NCBI RefSeq assembly: GCF_001613385.1
Contig: NZ_BDCG01000017.1
Span: 186,001 to 250,000, forward strand
Reading direction: 5' to 3'
DNA from: Nocardia flavorosea NBRC 108225
GTDB lineage: Bacteria > Actinomycetota > Actinomycetes > Mycobacteriales > Mycobacteriaceae
DNA: 64,000 bases
The position numbers and the translations under genes are program-made. Positions 54,877-64,000 of this stretch are shown one piece after another. The notes under the pieces were generated by a model, which was not told the origin of the DNA, ran no database searches, and saw only the letters and a program-made list of their open reading frames with translations. Every line of letters starts with the position of its first letter. Within the stretch, counting starts at the first letter, position 1.

Positions 54877-55862
54877 GACATGATCTCCTCGGGTACATCG
54901 CTGGTTTCCGGCTCGGCGTCCGGGGTCGCCGAGGTGCCGGTGAGGGACAGGAAAACGTCGTCGAGGCTGGGCCGGTGCACGCGGGCATCGACGGCCGCCA
55001 CATCTGCGTTGTCGAGGCGGCGCAGCGCTTCGACCATGGTGCGGGAACCGTCGGCGACCACCACCGACACCTCGTCGGCACTCGCTTCGTGCGCAGGTTC
55101 GCCGAGACCGACATCGGCGAGTACCCGCAGCGCGGGCGCGGGATCCTGCCCGGGCGCCAGGGTGACGGTGAGACGGTCCCCGCCGATCGAGGATTTGAGT
55201 TCGTCCGACGATCCGCGCGCGATGACACGGCCCTTGTCGATCACCGTGATCTGATCGGCCAGCCGGTCGGCCTCCTCCAGATACTGGGTGGTCAGCAGGA
55301 CGGTGGTGCCGTCGCGCACGAGATCACCGATCACCCGCCACATATCGGTGCGGGCGCGCGGGTCCAGGCCGGTGGTCGGTTCGTCGAGAACCACCACCGG
55401 CGGTCGGGCGATCAGTGCGCCGGCCAGGTCGAGCCGGCGGGTCATACCGCCGGAATAGGTTCCGGCGCGGCGGTCGGCGGCATCCTCGAGCCCGAACTGC
55501 ACCAGCAGTTCCCGGGCCCGCTCGGTGGCGTTGTCGCGGCTCATACCGTAGAGCCGCGCGACCATGCGCAGGTTCTCGTAGCCGGTGAGGTTGGCATCGA
55601 CTGCCGCGTACTGGCCGGACAACCCGATCAGTCGCCGGGCGGCCGCCGGATCGTGCAGTACATCGACCCCCGCGACCCGCACCGTTCCGGCGTTGGGCCG
55701 CAACAGCGTGGTCACGATGCGGACGGTGGTGGTTTTGCCGGCACCGTTGGGTCCGAGTAGACCCATGACAGTGCCGGCGGGTATTTCGAGATCGACATCG
55801 TCCAAAACGCGGACCCGGCCGTAATTCTTCACCAGGCCGGTGATCTGTACCGCGGGCTTCAC
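54873..55862 (-). CDS. ABC transporter ATP-binding protein (DrrA-like)
   Basis: A 329-residue ATPase. Walker A is GLLGPNGAGKTTTVRI, the signature is YSGGMTRRLDLAGAL, Walker B is VVVLDEPTTGLDPRA, and the H-loop sits in LLTTQYLEEADRL. A C-terminal regulatory extension of about 100 residues is typical of the DrrA family. The GTG at 55862 follows AAGGAG. It is 55 nt downstream of the NRPS stop and overlaps the permease start, so the three genes form one operon. Confidence 0.95.
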   Translation of the reverse strand: MKPAVQITGLVKNYGRVRVLDDVDLEIPAGTVMGLLGPNGAGKTTTVRIVTTLLRPNAGTVRVAGVDVLHDPAAARRLIGLSGQYAAVDANLTGYENLRMVARLYGMSRDNATERARELLVQFGLEDAADRRAGTYSGGMTRRLDLAGALIARPPVVVLDEPTTGLDPRARTDMWRVIGDLVRDGTTVLLTTQYLEEADRLADQITVIDKGRVIARGSSDELKSSIGGDRLTVTLAPGQDPAPALRVLADVGLGEPAHEASADEVSVVVADGSRTMVEALRRLDNADVAAVDARVHRPSLDDVFLSLTGTSATPDAEPETSDVPEEIMS

Positions 55863-55917
55863 TGAGCGTTCTCCTTCGTTTCGGTACCGGGCTGGGGGCG
55901 AACTCCTGCGCGCACGG

Positions 55918-58900
55918 TTACGTGCGCAGGCGCGCGCGGAGGTGTTCACGCAGTACGGGTCCGATCACCGCGAGGGATTGCGCCGTGGTCATCTCCGCGT
56001 GTGTGCATTCGATCTCGTGGGCCGTCACCGTGCCGGTGACGAATTCTGTCCACGCGCCGGGGTGGCGATCTGCTGTGGCACGGTTCACCGGGTCGGCGGC
56101 AGCAGCGAAGAACAGCAGGTCGCCGTCGAAGATCCCGGGCCGGAACCCGTTGGCCTGCACTGTGCCGTCGGCATAGCCGGCGTAGAGCCGTTCCAGATGG
56201 TCGAGGGTGAGTGCGGCGAACGGTCCCGGCCGTGAGCGCAGCATTTCGGCGGCCTCGGCCAGGGTCGGCTCCGCACCGTCGACGACGAGGTCACCACCGA
56301 ATTCGCCGATGATCTCCGTGATGGTCGGCATCGCATGTTCGGCCAGATCGTCGGAGAGACGGTAGCTGTCCAGCATGGTCAGCGATTCGACTTCCTCGCC
56401 CTCCTCTTGTAACCGCACGGCGATCTCATGCGCAATGAGACCGCCCAGCGACCAGCCGAGCAACTGATACGGCCCGTGCGGCTGCACCGACCGGATATGG
56501 GTCAGATAGTGCTCGGCGACCTCGGCGATCGACGAGAACCCGGGCTCGCCCGCCGCCTGCGGTGCCTGCAGTCCGTACACCGGCTGATCGGCGGGCAGTT
56601 CGGCGAGCAGGCCGGCATAACACCAGGACAGCCCGATGGCGGGGTGGATGCAGAACAACGGAGCGCGGTCCGATCCGGACTCGGGCCGCAGCGGCAGCAG
56701 CGGTGCGAGCGCGAGATCCATCGCATCGCTTGCGGTGCCGTCGCCGAGCCGGGCGGCCAGGGCGGCCGGGGTGGATTCACCGAACAGCAGCTGCATCGGC
56801 AGGTCGAATCCGGCGTCCCGGGCCTGCGCGACCACCTTGGTGGCGAGCAGGGAGTTGCCGCCCAATTCGAAGAACCCGTCCGCGGTGCCGACCCGCTCGA
56901 CTTCGAGGACATCGGCGAAGATATCGCACAAGGCGGCTTCGATGGGGTTGGCAGGCGCCCGGTAGCCCTCGACTGCGGAGAACACCGGTTCGGGCAGGGC
57001 CGCGCGGTCGAGTTTGCCCACGGGGGTCAGCGGCAACCGGTCGATCAGCATGATCGACTGCGGGACCATGTAGTTGGGTACGAATTCGGACAGGTGTGCG
57101 GTCAGGTCGGCCGCGGTGGTGTGCGATGCGGCCTTCACATACGACACCAGCGCGGTGGCGCCCGCCGGCGTGCGATGCCCGGCGGTATGCGAGAACTCCA
57201 CCGCCGGATGCCGGCTCAAGGCGGCGTCGATTTCGCCGAGTTCGATCCGGAATCCGCGGATCTTCACCTGGTGGTCGGTACGGCCGACGTATTCGATATC
57301 GCCGGGGCCGCCGTCGGCGCCGGTCCGGATCCGGACGAGATCGCCCGTGCGGTACATCCGTTCGCCCGGCTTCCCGAAGGGGTTGGCGACGAACCGCTGC
57401 GCGGTGAGACCCGGGCGGTCGTGGTAGCCGCGGGCCAGCGCGCCGCCCGCGAGGTACAGCTCACCGGTGACGCCGAGCGGAGCCGGCCGCAGCCGGGAAT
57501 CCAGCACCATCGCGGCGACCCCGCGGATCGGTTCCCCGATCGGGATCGGGCCCGCCGGTACCAGCGGCGGCGAGATCACCGTGACGATGGTGGTCTCGGT
57601 GGGACCGTACACATTGTGCAGGTTACGACCCGGTGCCCAGCGGGCCACGACCTCGGCGGGCAGTGCCTCACCGCCCACCAGTACATGCTGGAAATCGGTG
57701 ATACCGGTCGGATCCACCGTGGCCAGAGCGGCCGTGGTGATGAACGCGTGAGTGATGCGTTCGGCGATCAGAACCCGTGCCAGTTCCGTTCCACCGACCA
57801 CACCGGGCGGGGTCAGCACCAGGGTGGCCCCGCCGCCGAGCGCGAACAGCAGATCCAGCATGGCGGCGTCGAAACTCGGCGTCGCGAAATGCAGGATGCG
57901 GCTGTCGGGCCGGACGTCGAAGCGCTGTGCGGTTTCTGCCGCGAAGTTGGACAGACCGCGATGGGTGACGACCACACCCTTCGGCGTACCGGTGGATCCG
58001 GAGGTGTAGATGACGTAGGCCGGGTTGTCCATCCGCAGCGGGCCGTTACGCTCCGCTTCGGCGAGCGGTGCGCTGGATGCGTCCAGCACTTCTTCCCGGA
58101 AATCGGGATCGTCGAGGGCCAGCCATTGGACTTCACCCACCAATTGCGGCCGGTACTCGGCGAGCGTGAGCCCGAGTGCGGCACCGGAATCGGTGAGCAT
58201 ATGGCTGATCCGGGCAGCCGGGTACCCGGGGTCGACCGGGACGAAGGCCGCACCCGTCTTGGTCACCGCCAGCACTGTCGCCACGGATTCCACGGTGCGG
58301 GGAATACCCAGCGCCACAAGTGTTTCCGGGCCGACACCATAACCGATGAGGACCCGCGCGAGCCGGTTGCTCCAGCGATCGAGCGCGTCGTAGGTGACCT
58401 CCACACCCGCAGCAGCCAGCGCGACCGCGCTCCTGTCGACCGACGCCGCCGCCGCGAAAACCTCCGGCAGCGTGACCGGCTGATCGGCATCTGCCCGGCG
58501 CAGCGGGGCCAGCGCCGACCATTCCGCCGGTTCCAGCAACTCCAGCTCGCCGATGACCACGGCCGGATCGGCTGCGATCGCGGCGAGCAGCCGGACCAGC
58601 CGGCGGCCGAGCCGGGCGGCGGTCGGCTCGTCGAACAGGTCGGCGCTGTAGTTCACCGCGACGGATATACCGTCCGGCGATCGATCCGCGCCCCGGCATT
58701 CGGTGAGCGTGAACTGGAGATCGAATTTCGCGATACCGGCGTCGATATCCATCGCCTCGATACTCAGCCCCGGCAGTTCCAGGGCCCGCACCGGTTCGTC
58801 GCGAACCGACAGCATCACCTGGAACAGGGGGTGATGCGATTGCGACCGCACCGGGTTCAGCACCTCGACGAGCCGTTCGAACGGCAGTTCGGCGTGCGCG

Positions 58901-61900
58901 AAGGCGTCGAGATCGGCCTCTCGCACCGTCTCGAGCAGTTCGGTGAACTGCCGGCCGGAATCGACCGGTGTCCGCAGAACCAGGGTGTTGACGAACATAC
59001 CGATCATCCGGTCGAGCTCGGGGTGGCCGCGGCCCGCGACCGGGGAACCGACAGCGATATCACCGGATCCGGTGAGGCGGTGCAGCAGTACCGCCAGCGC
59101 GGCGTGCAGCACCATGAACACGCTCACGTTGTGGCGGGCCGCGAGATCGCGCAGATCCCGGTGGGCGCGGGCGTCGAGCCGTTCCTCCACGGTGCCGCCA
59201 CGATAGGACGGAACCGGCGGCCGGGGCCGGTCGGCGGGGACGGCGAGAAGTTCGGGCAGTCCGTCCAGTGCGTCGCGCCAGTAGCCGAGCTGCCCGCTGA
59301 TCACCGAGTTCGGATCGTCCTCGTCGCCGAGCAGTTCCCGCTGCCACAGCGTGTAGTCGATGTACTGCAGCCGTTCGGTGTCGGGGCGAGGCTCGGCACC
59401 GAGCCGTACCGTCCGGTACGCCTCTGCCACATCGGCAGCGAGCGGTTCCAGCGACCAGCCGTCCATCGCGATGTGATGCACCACGAGAACGAGGATGTGG
59501 TCGTCCGGGGCTACGACGAACAGCCCTGCCCGCACAGGGATCTGGGTGGACAGATCGAAGCCGGGTGCGATGAACCGCTCGATATCGGGACGCGGGTCGC
59601 CTTCGGTCGCCGGAGTCTGCAGCTCGACCGCGGCGCCGGGGAGATCGCGGACCAGCTGGGCGGGTTCCCCGTCGATCTCCGGGAACACCGTGCGCAGGGT
59701 TTCGTGCTGCTGCTGCACCGTGTGCAGGGCGGTTGCCAGGGCTACCCGGTCGAGCGGACCGCGCAATCGCAGCACCACCGGAACGTTGTAGGCGCCGGGG
59801 GCCGCCGCCGGATCGGCCCCACCGAACCGGTTCAGGAACCACAGCCGCTGCTGGGCCGGGGACAGCGGAATCCGTGCGGGGCGTTCGCGGCGTTCCAGCG
59901 CGGGTCCGCTCCCGCCGGCGTTCTCGCCGTCCAGCCGGGCAGCCAGTTCGGCGACGGTCGGTGCGGTGAATACCGAACGCACCGCCAGCCGTACCCCGGT
60001 GGCCGCTTCCAGGCGCCCGACCAGCTGGGTCGCCAGCAGCGAGTTACCGCCGATCTCGAAGAAATTATCGCCGGTATCGGTGACCGGGGCATCCACCAGA
60101 TCGCCCATCACCGCCGCTACCAGGCGTTCGGTGGCGGTCTGCGGGGACCGGCCGGTGGATCCGGTGGGCAGTGCCTGCGGTTCCGGCAGTGCCGCGATAT
60201 CCAGTTTGCCGACCGGGGTCAGCGGGATCTCGTCCAGCAGTGTGAACGCGGTGGGCACCATATGCCGGGGCAGCCGCTGCGCCAGGTATTCGCGCAGTTC
60301 CTCGGGTTCGGGACGGCGGGCGGCATCGGCCGGATGAACATAGGCCACCAGCCGATCCACGCCGGCGACCCGGCGCACTTCGGTATGGGCGAAATGCACC
60401 GCCGGGTGGGCGGTGAGCGCACCGGTGATCTCACCGAGTTCGATCCGGAAACCGCGCATCTTCACCTGGCTGTCGCTGCGGCCCAGATAACGCAGGTCGC
60501 CGTCGAGCGTCCAGCGCACCACGTCACCGGTGCGGTACATCCGGGCGCCGGCGGGACCGTACGGGTCGGCGACGAAACGTCCGGCGGTCAGGCCGAACCG
60601 TTCGTGATAGCCCTGGGCCAGCCCGGGGCCACCGAGATACAGCTCGCCGGGGACACCGGTGGGTACCGGTCGCAGGCGTTCGTCGAGGACCACCGCGCGC
60701 ACCCCCCGGATCAGCGAGGCCAGACCGGCCGGGCGGTCCGGTACCACCGGGGTCACCGAGACCACGACGGTGGTTTCGGTGGGCCCGTAGGCATTGAACA
60801 TCCGCCGGCCCGGCGCCCAGCGTGCCACCAGTTCCGGGCCGACATGTTCACCGCCGACCATCAGGCCGCGCAGCCGCGGCAACGGCCACCTGTCCGGATC
60901 GATGGTGGCGAGGGCCGCCGGGGTGATGAAGGTGTGGGTCACCTCGGTGCGGGTCATGAGTTCGGCCAGCTCGTCACCGCCGTACACCTCGGGCGGGACG
61001 ATCACCATGGCGGCACCGGGGCCGATGGCGAGCAACAGGTCCAGGACCGCGGCATCGAAGCTCGGCGACGAGAAATGCAGTGTCCGGGCGCCGGGGGTGA
61101 TGGCCAGCCGGTCGCGGAATTCGTCGGCGAGATCGGCCAGCGAACCGTGGGTGGCGGTGACGCCCTTGGGTTTGCCCGTGGATCCGGAGGTGTAGATCAG
61201 GTAGGCCGGATCGGTGACCCGCACCGGGCGGACCCGGTCGACGTCGGTGACCGGATCGGCCGGGACACCGGTTTCCCGCCGGCCGGCCGGGGTATCGAGC
61301 AGCAGCCAATCGATATGGTCACCACCCGCGGCACGCAGTGTTTCCGCATGCCCCGCGCGGCTGATACCGACGGTGCAACCGGAATCGGCGAGCATATGCG
61401 CGACCCGTTCGACCGGATAGTTCGGATCCACCGGAACGAACGCGGCCCCGGACTTGGCGATGGCCAGCATGGCGGTGACGGAATCGGCGGACCGGGTGAG
61501 CCCCAGCGCGACCCGGTCACCCGCGCCCAGACCGCGCGCGATCAGGGCCCGCGCCAGCCGGTTGGCCCGGCGGTCCAGTTCGGCGTAGGTGAGGACGGTG
61601 TCCTCGGCGTAGAGCGCCGGGCGCGCACTGTGCGCGAGGACTGTCGAGGCGAACAGACCCGCCAGAGTGCGCGGGATTCCGGGAACCGGACCGCGGGCTG
61701 GGCTGTAGGTGGCCCGTTCGGAATCGGTACGCGTATCGATATCGCCCACCGCGATATCGGGTCGTGCGGCGACGGCGGCCAGTACGCGCAGGAAGCGATC
61801 TGCCATGGTATGTACCGTGGCCGCGTCGAACAGTTCGTCGGCGTAGACGAATTCGAGTTCACCGGCATCGAGATCACCCGCCCGGAGTTCGAGATCGAAT

Positions 61901-64000
61901 TTGGCGCGGGCGATATCGAGCGCAGCCGCGTCCACCGCGAGTCCGGGCAGTTCCAGCGTCGGCACCGGGGTGTCCTGCACGGTCAGCGCAACCTGGAACA
62001 GCGGATGCCGTCCGGTGGCGCGCGGATCGTTGCCCAGGGCCGAAACCACCTGTTCGAACGGGATATCGGCGTGGGCCAGCGCGGCGAGTTCGGTATCCCG
62101 GTCGGCCCGCAGCAGATCGGTGAAGGAGCGGGCCGGGTCGACGTCGGAACGCAATACGAGCGTGTTGACGAACATGCCGACCAGTTCGTCGAGCCGCCGA
62201 TCGGTACGCCCGGCTACCGGCGTGCCGATGGCGATATCGCGGCCGCCGGTCACCGAACGCAGCAGCACAGCGAGCGCCGACCGCAGCAGCATGAACGGGC
62301 TCACGCCCTGTGCACGCGCCAGTTCCGCGAGTGCCTGCCGCGTCGGCGCCGGGATCGTGTATCGCACGGTCCCCGCGGTCTGCTGTGGTTCGGCCGGACG
62401 GGGCCGGGTGTAGGGCAGGGGCAGTTCCTCGGGCAATCCGGCGAGCCGTTCACGCCAGTAACCGAGTTGCCGGGCGGCGAGGCTTTCCGGGTCGGTGGCG
62501 GCGCCGAGATGCTCGCGCTGCCAGAGTCCGAAGTCGGCGTACTGCACCTCGAGCGGGCTCCACTCGGGCGCGGAGCCGGCACACCGGGCCTGGTAGGCGA
62601 CGGCGAGGTCGCGGGTGAGCGGTGCGAGCGACCAGCCGTCCGCGGCGATATGGTGCACCACCACACCGAGCCGGTAGCGGTGCGCACCGGTCCGCAGCAG
62701 GATCGCGCGCAGCGGGGTACCGGTGGTGAGGTCGAAACCGGTGGTCGCCGTTTCGTGCAGCGCCGCGGCGGCACCGGCCGGATCGGTATCACGGACTTCC
62801 AGGGCGGGCAGCGCCCACGTGACGGGCAGGATCCGTTGCTGGGCACCGTTTCCGTCGTCGGGATAGGCGGTGCGCAGGACCTCGTGCCGTTCGACGATAT
62901 CGCCGAGCGCCGAACGCAACGCCGCCACATCGAGATCGCCGTCGATATCGAGGACGAAGGCAATGTTGTAGGCACTGGATTCGGGGGCGAAGCGGTTGAG
63001 GAACCACAGCCGCTGCTGCGGCAGCGACAACGGGATCCGGCCGGGCCGCGGATCCCGGGCGGCCAGCGGCACCCGGACCGTCACGGGAGTGCGGGTGACG
63101 TGGTCGGCCAGCGCCGCCACGGTCGGTGCCTCGAATACCGTCCGCACCGGCAGGTCCACCCCGAAGCGGTCGTACAGACCGCCCACCAGCCGAGTCGCCA
63201 GCAGCGAATTGCCGCCGAGATCGAAGAAGCCGTCCTCCACGCCGTTGACCTCCCGGCCCAGCACCTCGCTGAACACCTCGGCCACCCGCCGTTCGATATC
63301 TGTGGCCGGCGGCCGGGAGTTCGTGGTCGCGCCGGCGAAGTCCGGTTCCGGCAACGCCTTCCGGTCGAGCTTGCCCGAGGGGGCGGTGGGGAATTCCGGC
63401 AGCACGGTGACAGCGTCGGGAACCATATAGCCGGGCAACCGGCCGCGGACCGTGGCCCGCACCCCGGCCGGGTCGACGCCCGCGTCGGCGACGATATAGG
63501 CGGCGAGACGTTGCCGGCCCTGCGGATCCGTGTGCACCACGGTCAGCGCGCGACGCACCCCGGGATGGGTGCGCAGGACGTGGTCGACCTCGGACAGTTC
63601 GATCCGGAAGCCACGCAGTTTCACCTGATCGTCGGCGCGGCCCAGGAACCGCAGCCGGCCCGACCGGTCGGCTACGACCAGGTCACCGGTGCGGTACATC
63701 CGTTCACCGCGACGGCCGTACGGGTTCGCCGGGAACCGTGCGGCAGTGAGCGCATGCCGCCCGTGATATCCGCGGGCCACGCCCGGCCCGGACAGGTACA
63801 GCTCGCCGGGCGTCCCCGGCGGTACCGGCCGCAACCGGGAGTCCAGCACGAAAAGCCGCATACCACGCACCGGATGGCCGAGCGGTACCGGCCGGCCGGG
63901 CCGCATCGGCCCGGACATGGTGGCGGCGACGGTGGCCTCGGACGGACCGTACATATTGTGCATGCGGTACCGGCCGGCCCAGGTGTCGACCAGTTCGGGG
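55918..64000 (-). CDS. Non-ribosomal peptide synthetase, C-terminal part (N-terminus off right edge)
   Basis: About 2,690 residues are visible, open to the right edge. Domains from N to C: A (partial, ends MYGPSEATV..., [11 protein letters not shown]), PCP ([14 protein letters not shown]), C ([15 protein letters not shown]), A ([14 protein letters not shown]), PCP ([14 protein letters not shown]), C ([15 protein letters not shown]), A ([14 protein letters not shown]), PCP ([14 protein letters not shown]) and a thioesterase ([15 protein letters not shown]). It thus adds at least three amino acids and releases the peptide by hydrolysis or cyclisation. No epimerase or methyltransferase domain is present here. 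By hand alignment both full A domains have Asp 235, so they load alpha-amino acids. The exporter genes follow. Confidence 0.95.
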   Translation of the reverse strand, partial: PELVDTWAGRYRMHNMYGPSEATVAATMSGPMRPGRPVPLGHPVRGMRLFVLDSRLRPVPPGTPGELYLSGPGVARGYHGRHALTAARFPANPYGRRGERMYRTGDLVVADRSGRLRFLGRADDQVKLRGFRIELSEVDHVLRTHPGVRRALTVVHTDPQGRQRLAAYIVADAGVDPAGVRATVRGRLPGYMVPDAVTVLPEFPTAPSGKLDRKALPEPDFAGATTNSRPPATDIERRVAEVFSEVLGREVNGVEDGFFDLGGNSLLATRLVGGLYDRFGVDLPVRTVFEAPTVAALADHVTRTPVTVRVPLAARDPRPGRIPLSLPQQRLWFLNRFAPESSAYNIAFVLDIDGDLDVAALRSALGDIVERHEVLRTAYPDDGNGAQQRILPVTWALPALEVRDTDPAGAAAALHETATTGFDLTTGTPLRAILLRTGAHRYRLGVVVHHIAADGWSLAPLTRDLAVAYQARCAGSAPEWSPLEVQYADFGLWQREHLGAATDPESLAARQLGYWRERLAGLPEELPLPYTRPRPAEPQQTAGTVRYTIPAPTRQALAELARAQGVSPFMLLRSALAVLLRSVTGGRDIAIGTPVAGRTDRRLDELVGMFVNTLVLRSDVDPARSFTDLLRADRDTELAALAHADIPFEQVVSALGNDPRATGRHPLFQVALTVQDTPVPTLELPGLAVDAAALDIARAKFDLELRAGDLDAGELEFVYADELFDAATVHTMADRFLRVLAAVAARPDIAVGDIDTRTDSERATYSPARGPVPGIPRTLAGLFASTVLAHSARPALYAEDTVLTYAELDRRANRLARALIARGLGAGDRVALGLTRSADSVTAMLAIAKSGAAFVPVDPNYPVERVAHMLADSGCTVGISRAGHAETLRAAGGDHIDWLLLDTPAGRRETGVPADPVTDVDRVRPVRVTDPAYLIYTSGSTGKPKGVTATHGSLADLADEFRDRLAITPGARTLHFSSPSFDAAVLDLLLAIGPGAAMVIVPPEVYGGDELAELMTRTEVTHTFITPAALATIDPDRWPLPRLRGLMVGGEHVGPELVARWAPGRRMFNAYGPTETTVVVSVTPVVPDRPAGLASLIRGVRAVVLDERLRPVPTGVPGELYLGGPGLAQGYHERFGLTAGRFVADPYGPAGARMYRTGDVVRWTLDGDLRYLGRSDSQVKMRGFRIELGEITGALTAHPAVHFAHTEVRRVAGVDRLVAYVHPADAARRPEPEELREYLAQRLPRHMVPTAFTLLDEIPLTPVGKLDIAALPEPQALPTGSTGRSPQTATERLVAAVMGDLVDAPVTDTGDNFFEIGGNSLLATQLVGRLEAATGVRLAVRSVFTAPTVAELAARLDGENAGGSGPALERRERPARIPLSPAQQRLWFLNRFGGADPAAAPGAYNVPVVLRLRGPLDRVALATALHTVQQQHETLRTVFPEIDGEPAQLVRDLPGAAVELQTPATEGDPRPDIERFIAPGFDLSTQIPVRAGLFVVAPDDHILVLVVHHIAMDGWSLEPLAADVAEAYRTVRLGAEPRPDTERLQYIDYTLWQRELLGDEDDPNSVISGQLGYWRDALDGLPELLAVPADRPRPPVPSYRGGTVEERLDARAHRDLRDLAARHNVSVFMVLHAALAVLLHRLTGSGDIAVGSPVAGRGHPELDRMIGMFVNTLVLRTPVDSGRQFTELLETVREADLDAFAHAELPFERLVEVLNPVRSQSHHPLFQVMLSVRDEPVRALELPGLSIEAMDIDAGIAKFDLQFTLTECRGADRSPDGISVAVNYSADLFDEPTAARLGRRLVRLLAAIAADPAVVIGELELLEPAEWSALAPLRRADADQPVTLPEVFAAAASVDRSAVALAAAGVEVTYDALDRWSNRLARVLIGYGVGPETLVALGIPRTVESVATVLAVTKTGAAFVPVDPGYPAARISHMLTDSGAALGLTLAEYRPQLVGEVQWLALDDPDFREEVLDASSAPLAEAERNGPLRMDNPAYVIYTSGSTGTPKGVVVTHRGLSNFAAETAQRFDVRPDSRILHFATPSFDAAMLDLLFALGGGATLVLTPPGVVGGTELARVLIAERITHAFITTAALATVDPTGITDFQHVLVGGEALPAEVVARWAPGRNLHNVYGPTETTIVTVISPPLVPAGPIPIGEPIRGVAAMVLDSRLRPAPLGVTGELYLAGGALARGYHDRPGLTAQRFVANPFGKPGERMYRTGDLVRIRTGADGGPGDIEYVGRTDHQVKIRGFRIELGEIDAALSRHPAVEFSHTAGHRTPAGATALVSYVKAASHTTAADLTAHLSEFVPNYMVPQSIMLIDRLPLTPVGKLDRAALPEPVFSAVEGYRAPANPIEAALCDIFADVLEVERVGTADGFFELGGNSLLATKVVAQARDAGFDLPMQLLFGESTPAALAARLGDGTASDAMDLALAPLLPLRPESGSDRAPLFCIHPAIGLSWCYAGLLAELPADQPVYGLQAPQAAGEPGFSSIAEVAEHYLTHIRSVQPHGPYQLLGWSLGGLIAHEIAVRLQEEGEEVESLTMLDSYRLSDDLAEHAMPTITEIIGEFGGDLVVDGAEPTLAEAAEMLRSRPGPFAALTLDHLERLYAGYADGTVQANGFRPGIFDGDLLFFAAAADPVNRATADRHPGAWTEFVTGTVTAHEIECTHAEMTTAQSLAVIGPVLREHLRARLRT

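Noticed and set aside
55918-64000. Recombination scars between NRPS modules
   Set aside because: Repeats such as GGNSLLAT and HHIA-DGWS are conserved module motifs; nucleotide identity between modules could not be measured here.

Overview
The window is high-GC actinobacterial chromosome, most likely Nocardia or a close relative in the Mycobacteriales. This rests on RbpA, a complete conservon, a full nuo operon preceded by an Rv3143-type receiver gene, F420-dependent and EthA-like enzymes, an EthA-style monooxygenase, and a large NRPS with its exporter. All calls were made by reading the sequence; no database search was run. I saw no rRNA, tRNA, CRISPR array, insertion sequence or phage gene.

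Layout. 1-5.5 kb (minus): the N-terminal part of ectA, a sensor kinase/response regulator pair, a small protein, a PP2C phosphatase and a CoA-disulfide-reductase-like flavoenzyme. 5.8-8.5 kb (minus): an EthA-like monooxygenase and an F420-dependent oxidoreductase. 8.6-9.6 kb (plus): a small lipoprotein and a cysteine-free DUF779-like protein. 9.8-13.6 kb: a conservon (histidine kinase, roadblock, DUF742, GTPase). 13.7-14.6 kb: a NUDIX hydrolase and an atypical receiver protein.

15.0-30.9 kb is the 13-gene respiratory complex I operon. Most genes overlap by 4-20 nt. Two features stand out: nuoH and nuoI form one continuous 603-codon reading frame, and a long stem-loop fills the nuoK-nuoL gap. 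A near-consensus CRP/GlxR site lies in the leader region.

31-40 kb: a small membrane protein, a phosphotransferase, a PucR regulator divergent from an aldehyde dehydrogenase/GMC oxidoreductase pair, a DUF4185 protein, a complete miniature transcription unit for a 32-residue amphipathic peptide, and a methyltransferase. 40-46 kb: MHYT, SHOCT, DUF6325, DUF7144-like and DUF389 membrane or stress proteins, a cysteine-rich metal-binding protein, a coiled-coil protein and a PAP2 enzyme. 46-51 kb: a TetR regulator with its operator, an acyl-CoA carboxylase beta subunit, an oversized TetR-like regulator and a GT9 glycosyltransferase. 51-54 kb: ArsR, an M23 peptidase, a zinc-motif protein and rbpA with a strong terminator. 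54-64 kb (minus): an ABC-2 exporter and the C-terminal 2,690 or so residues of an NRPS (A-PCP-C-A-PCP-C-A-PCP-TE), running off the right edge.

The most unusual items are the NuoH-NuoI fusion, the 32-residue peptide unit between its own promoter and terminator, the structured nuoK-nuoL element, and the oversized TetR-like protein facing a carboxylase gene across clustered CTCGAT half-sites.
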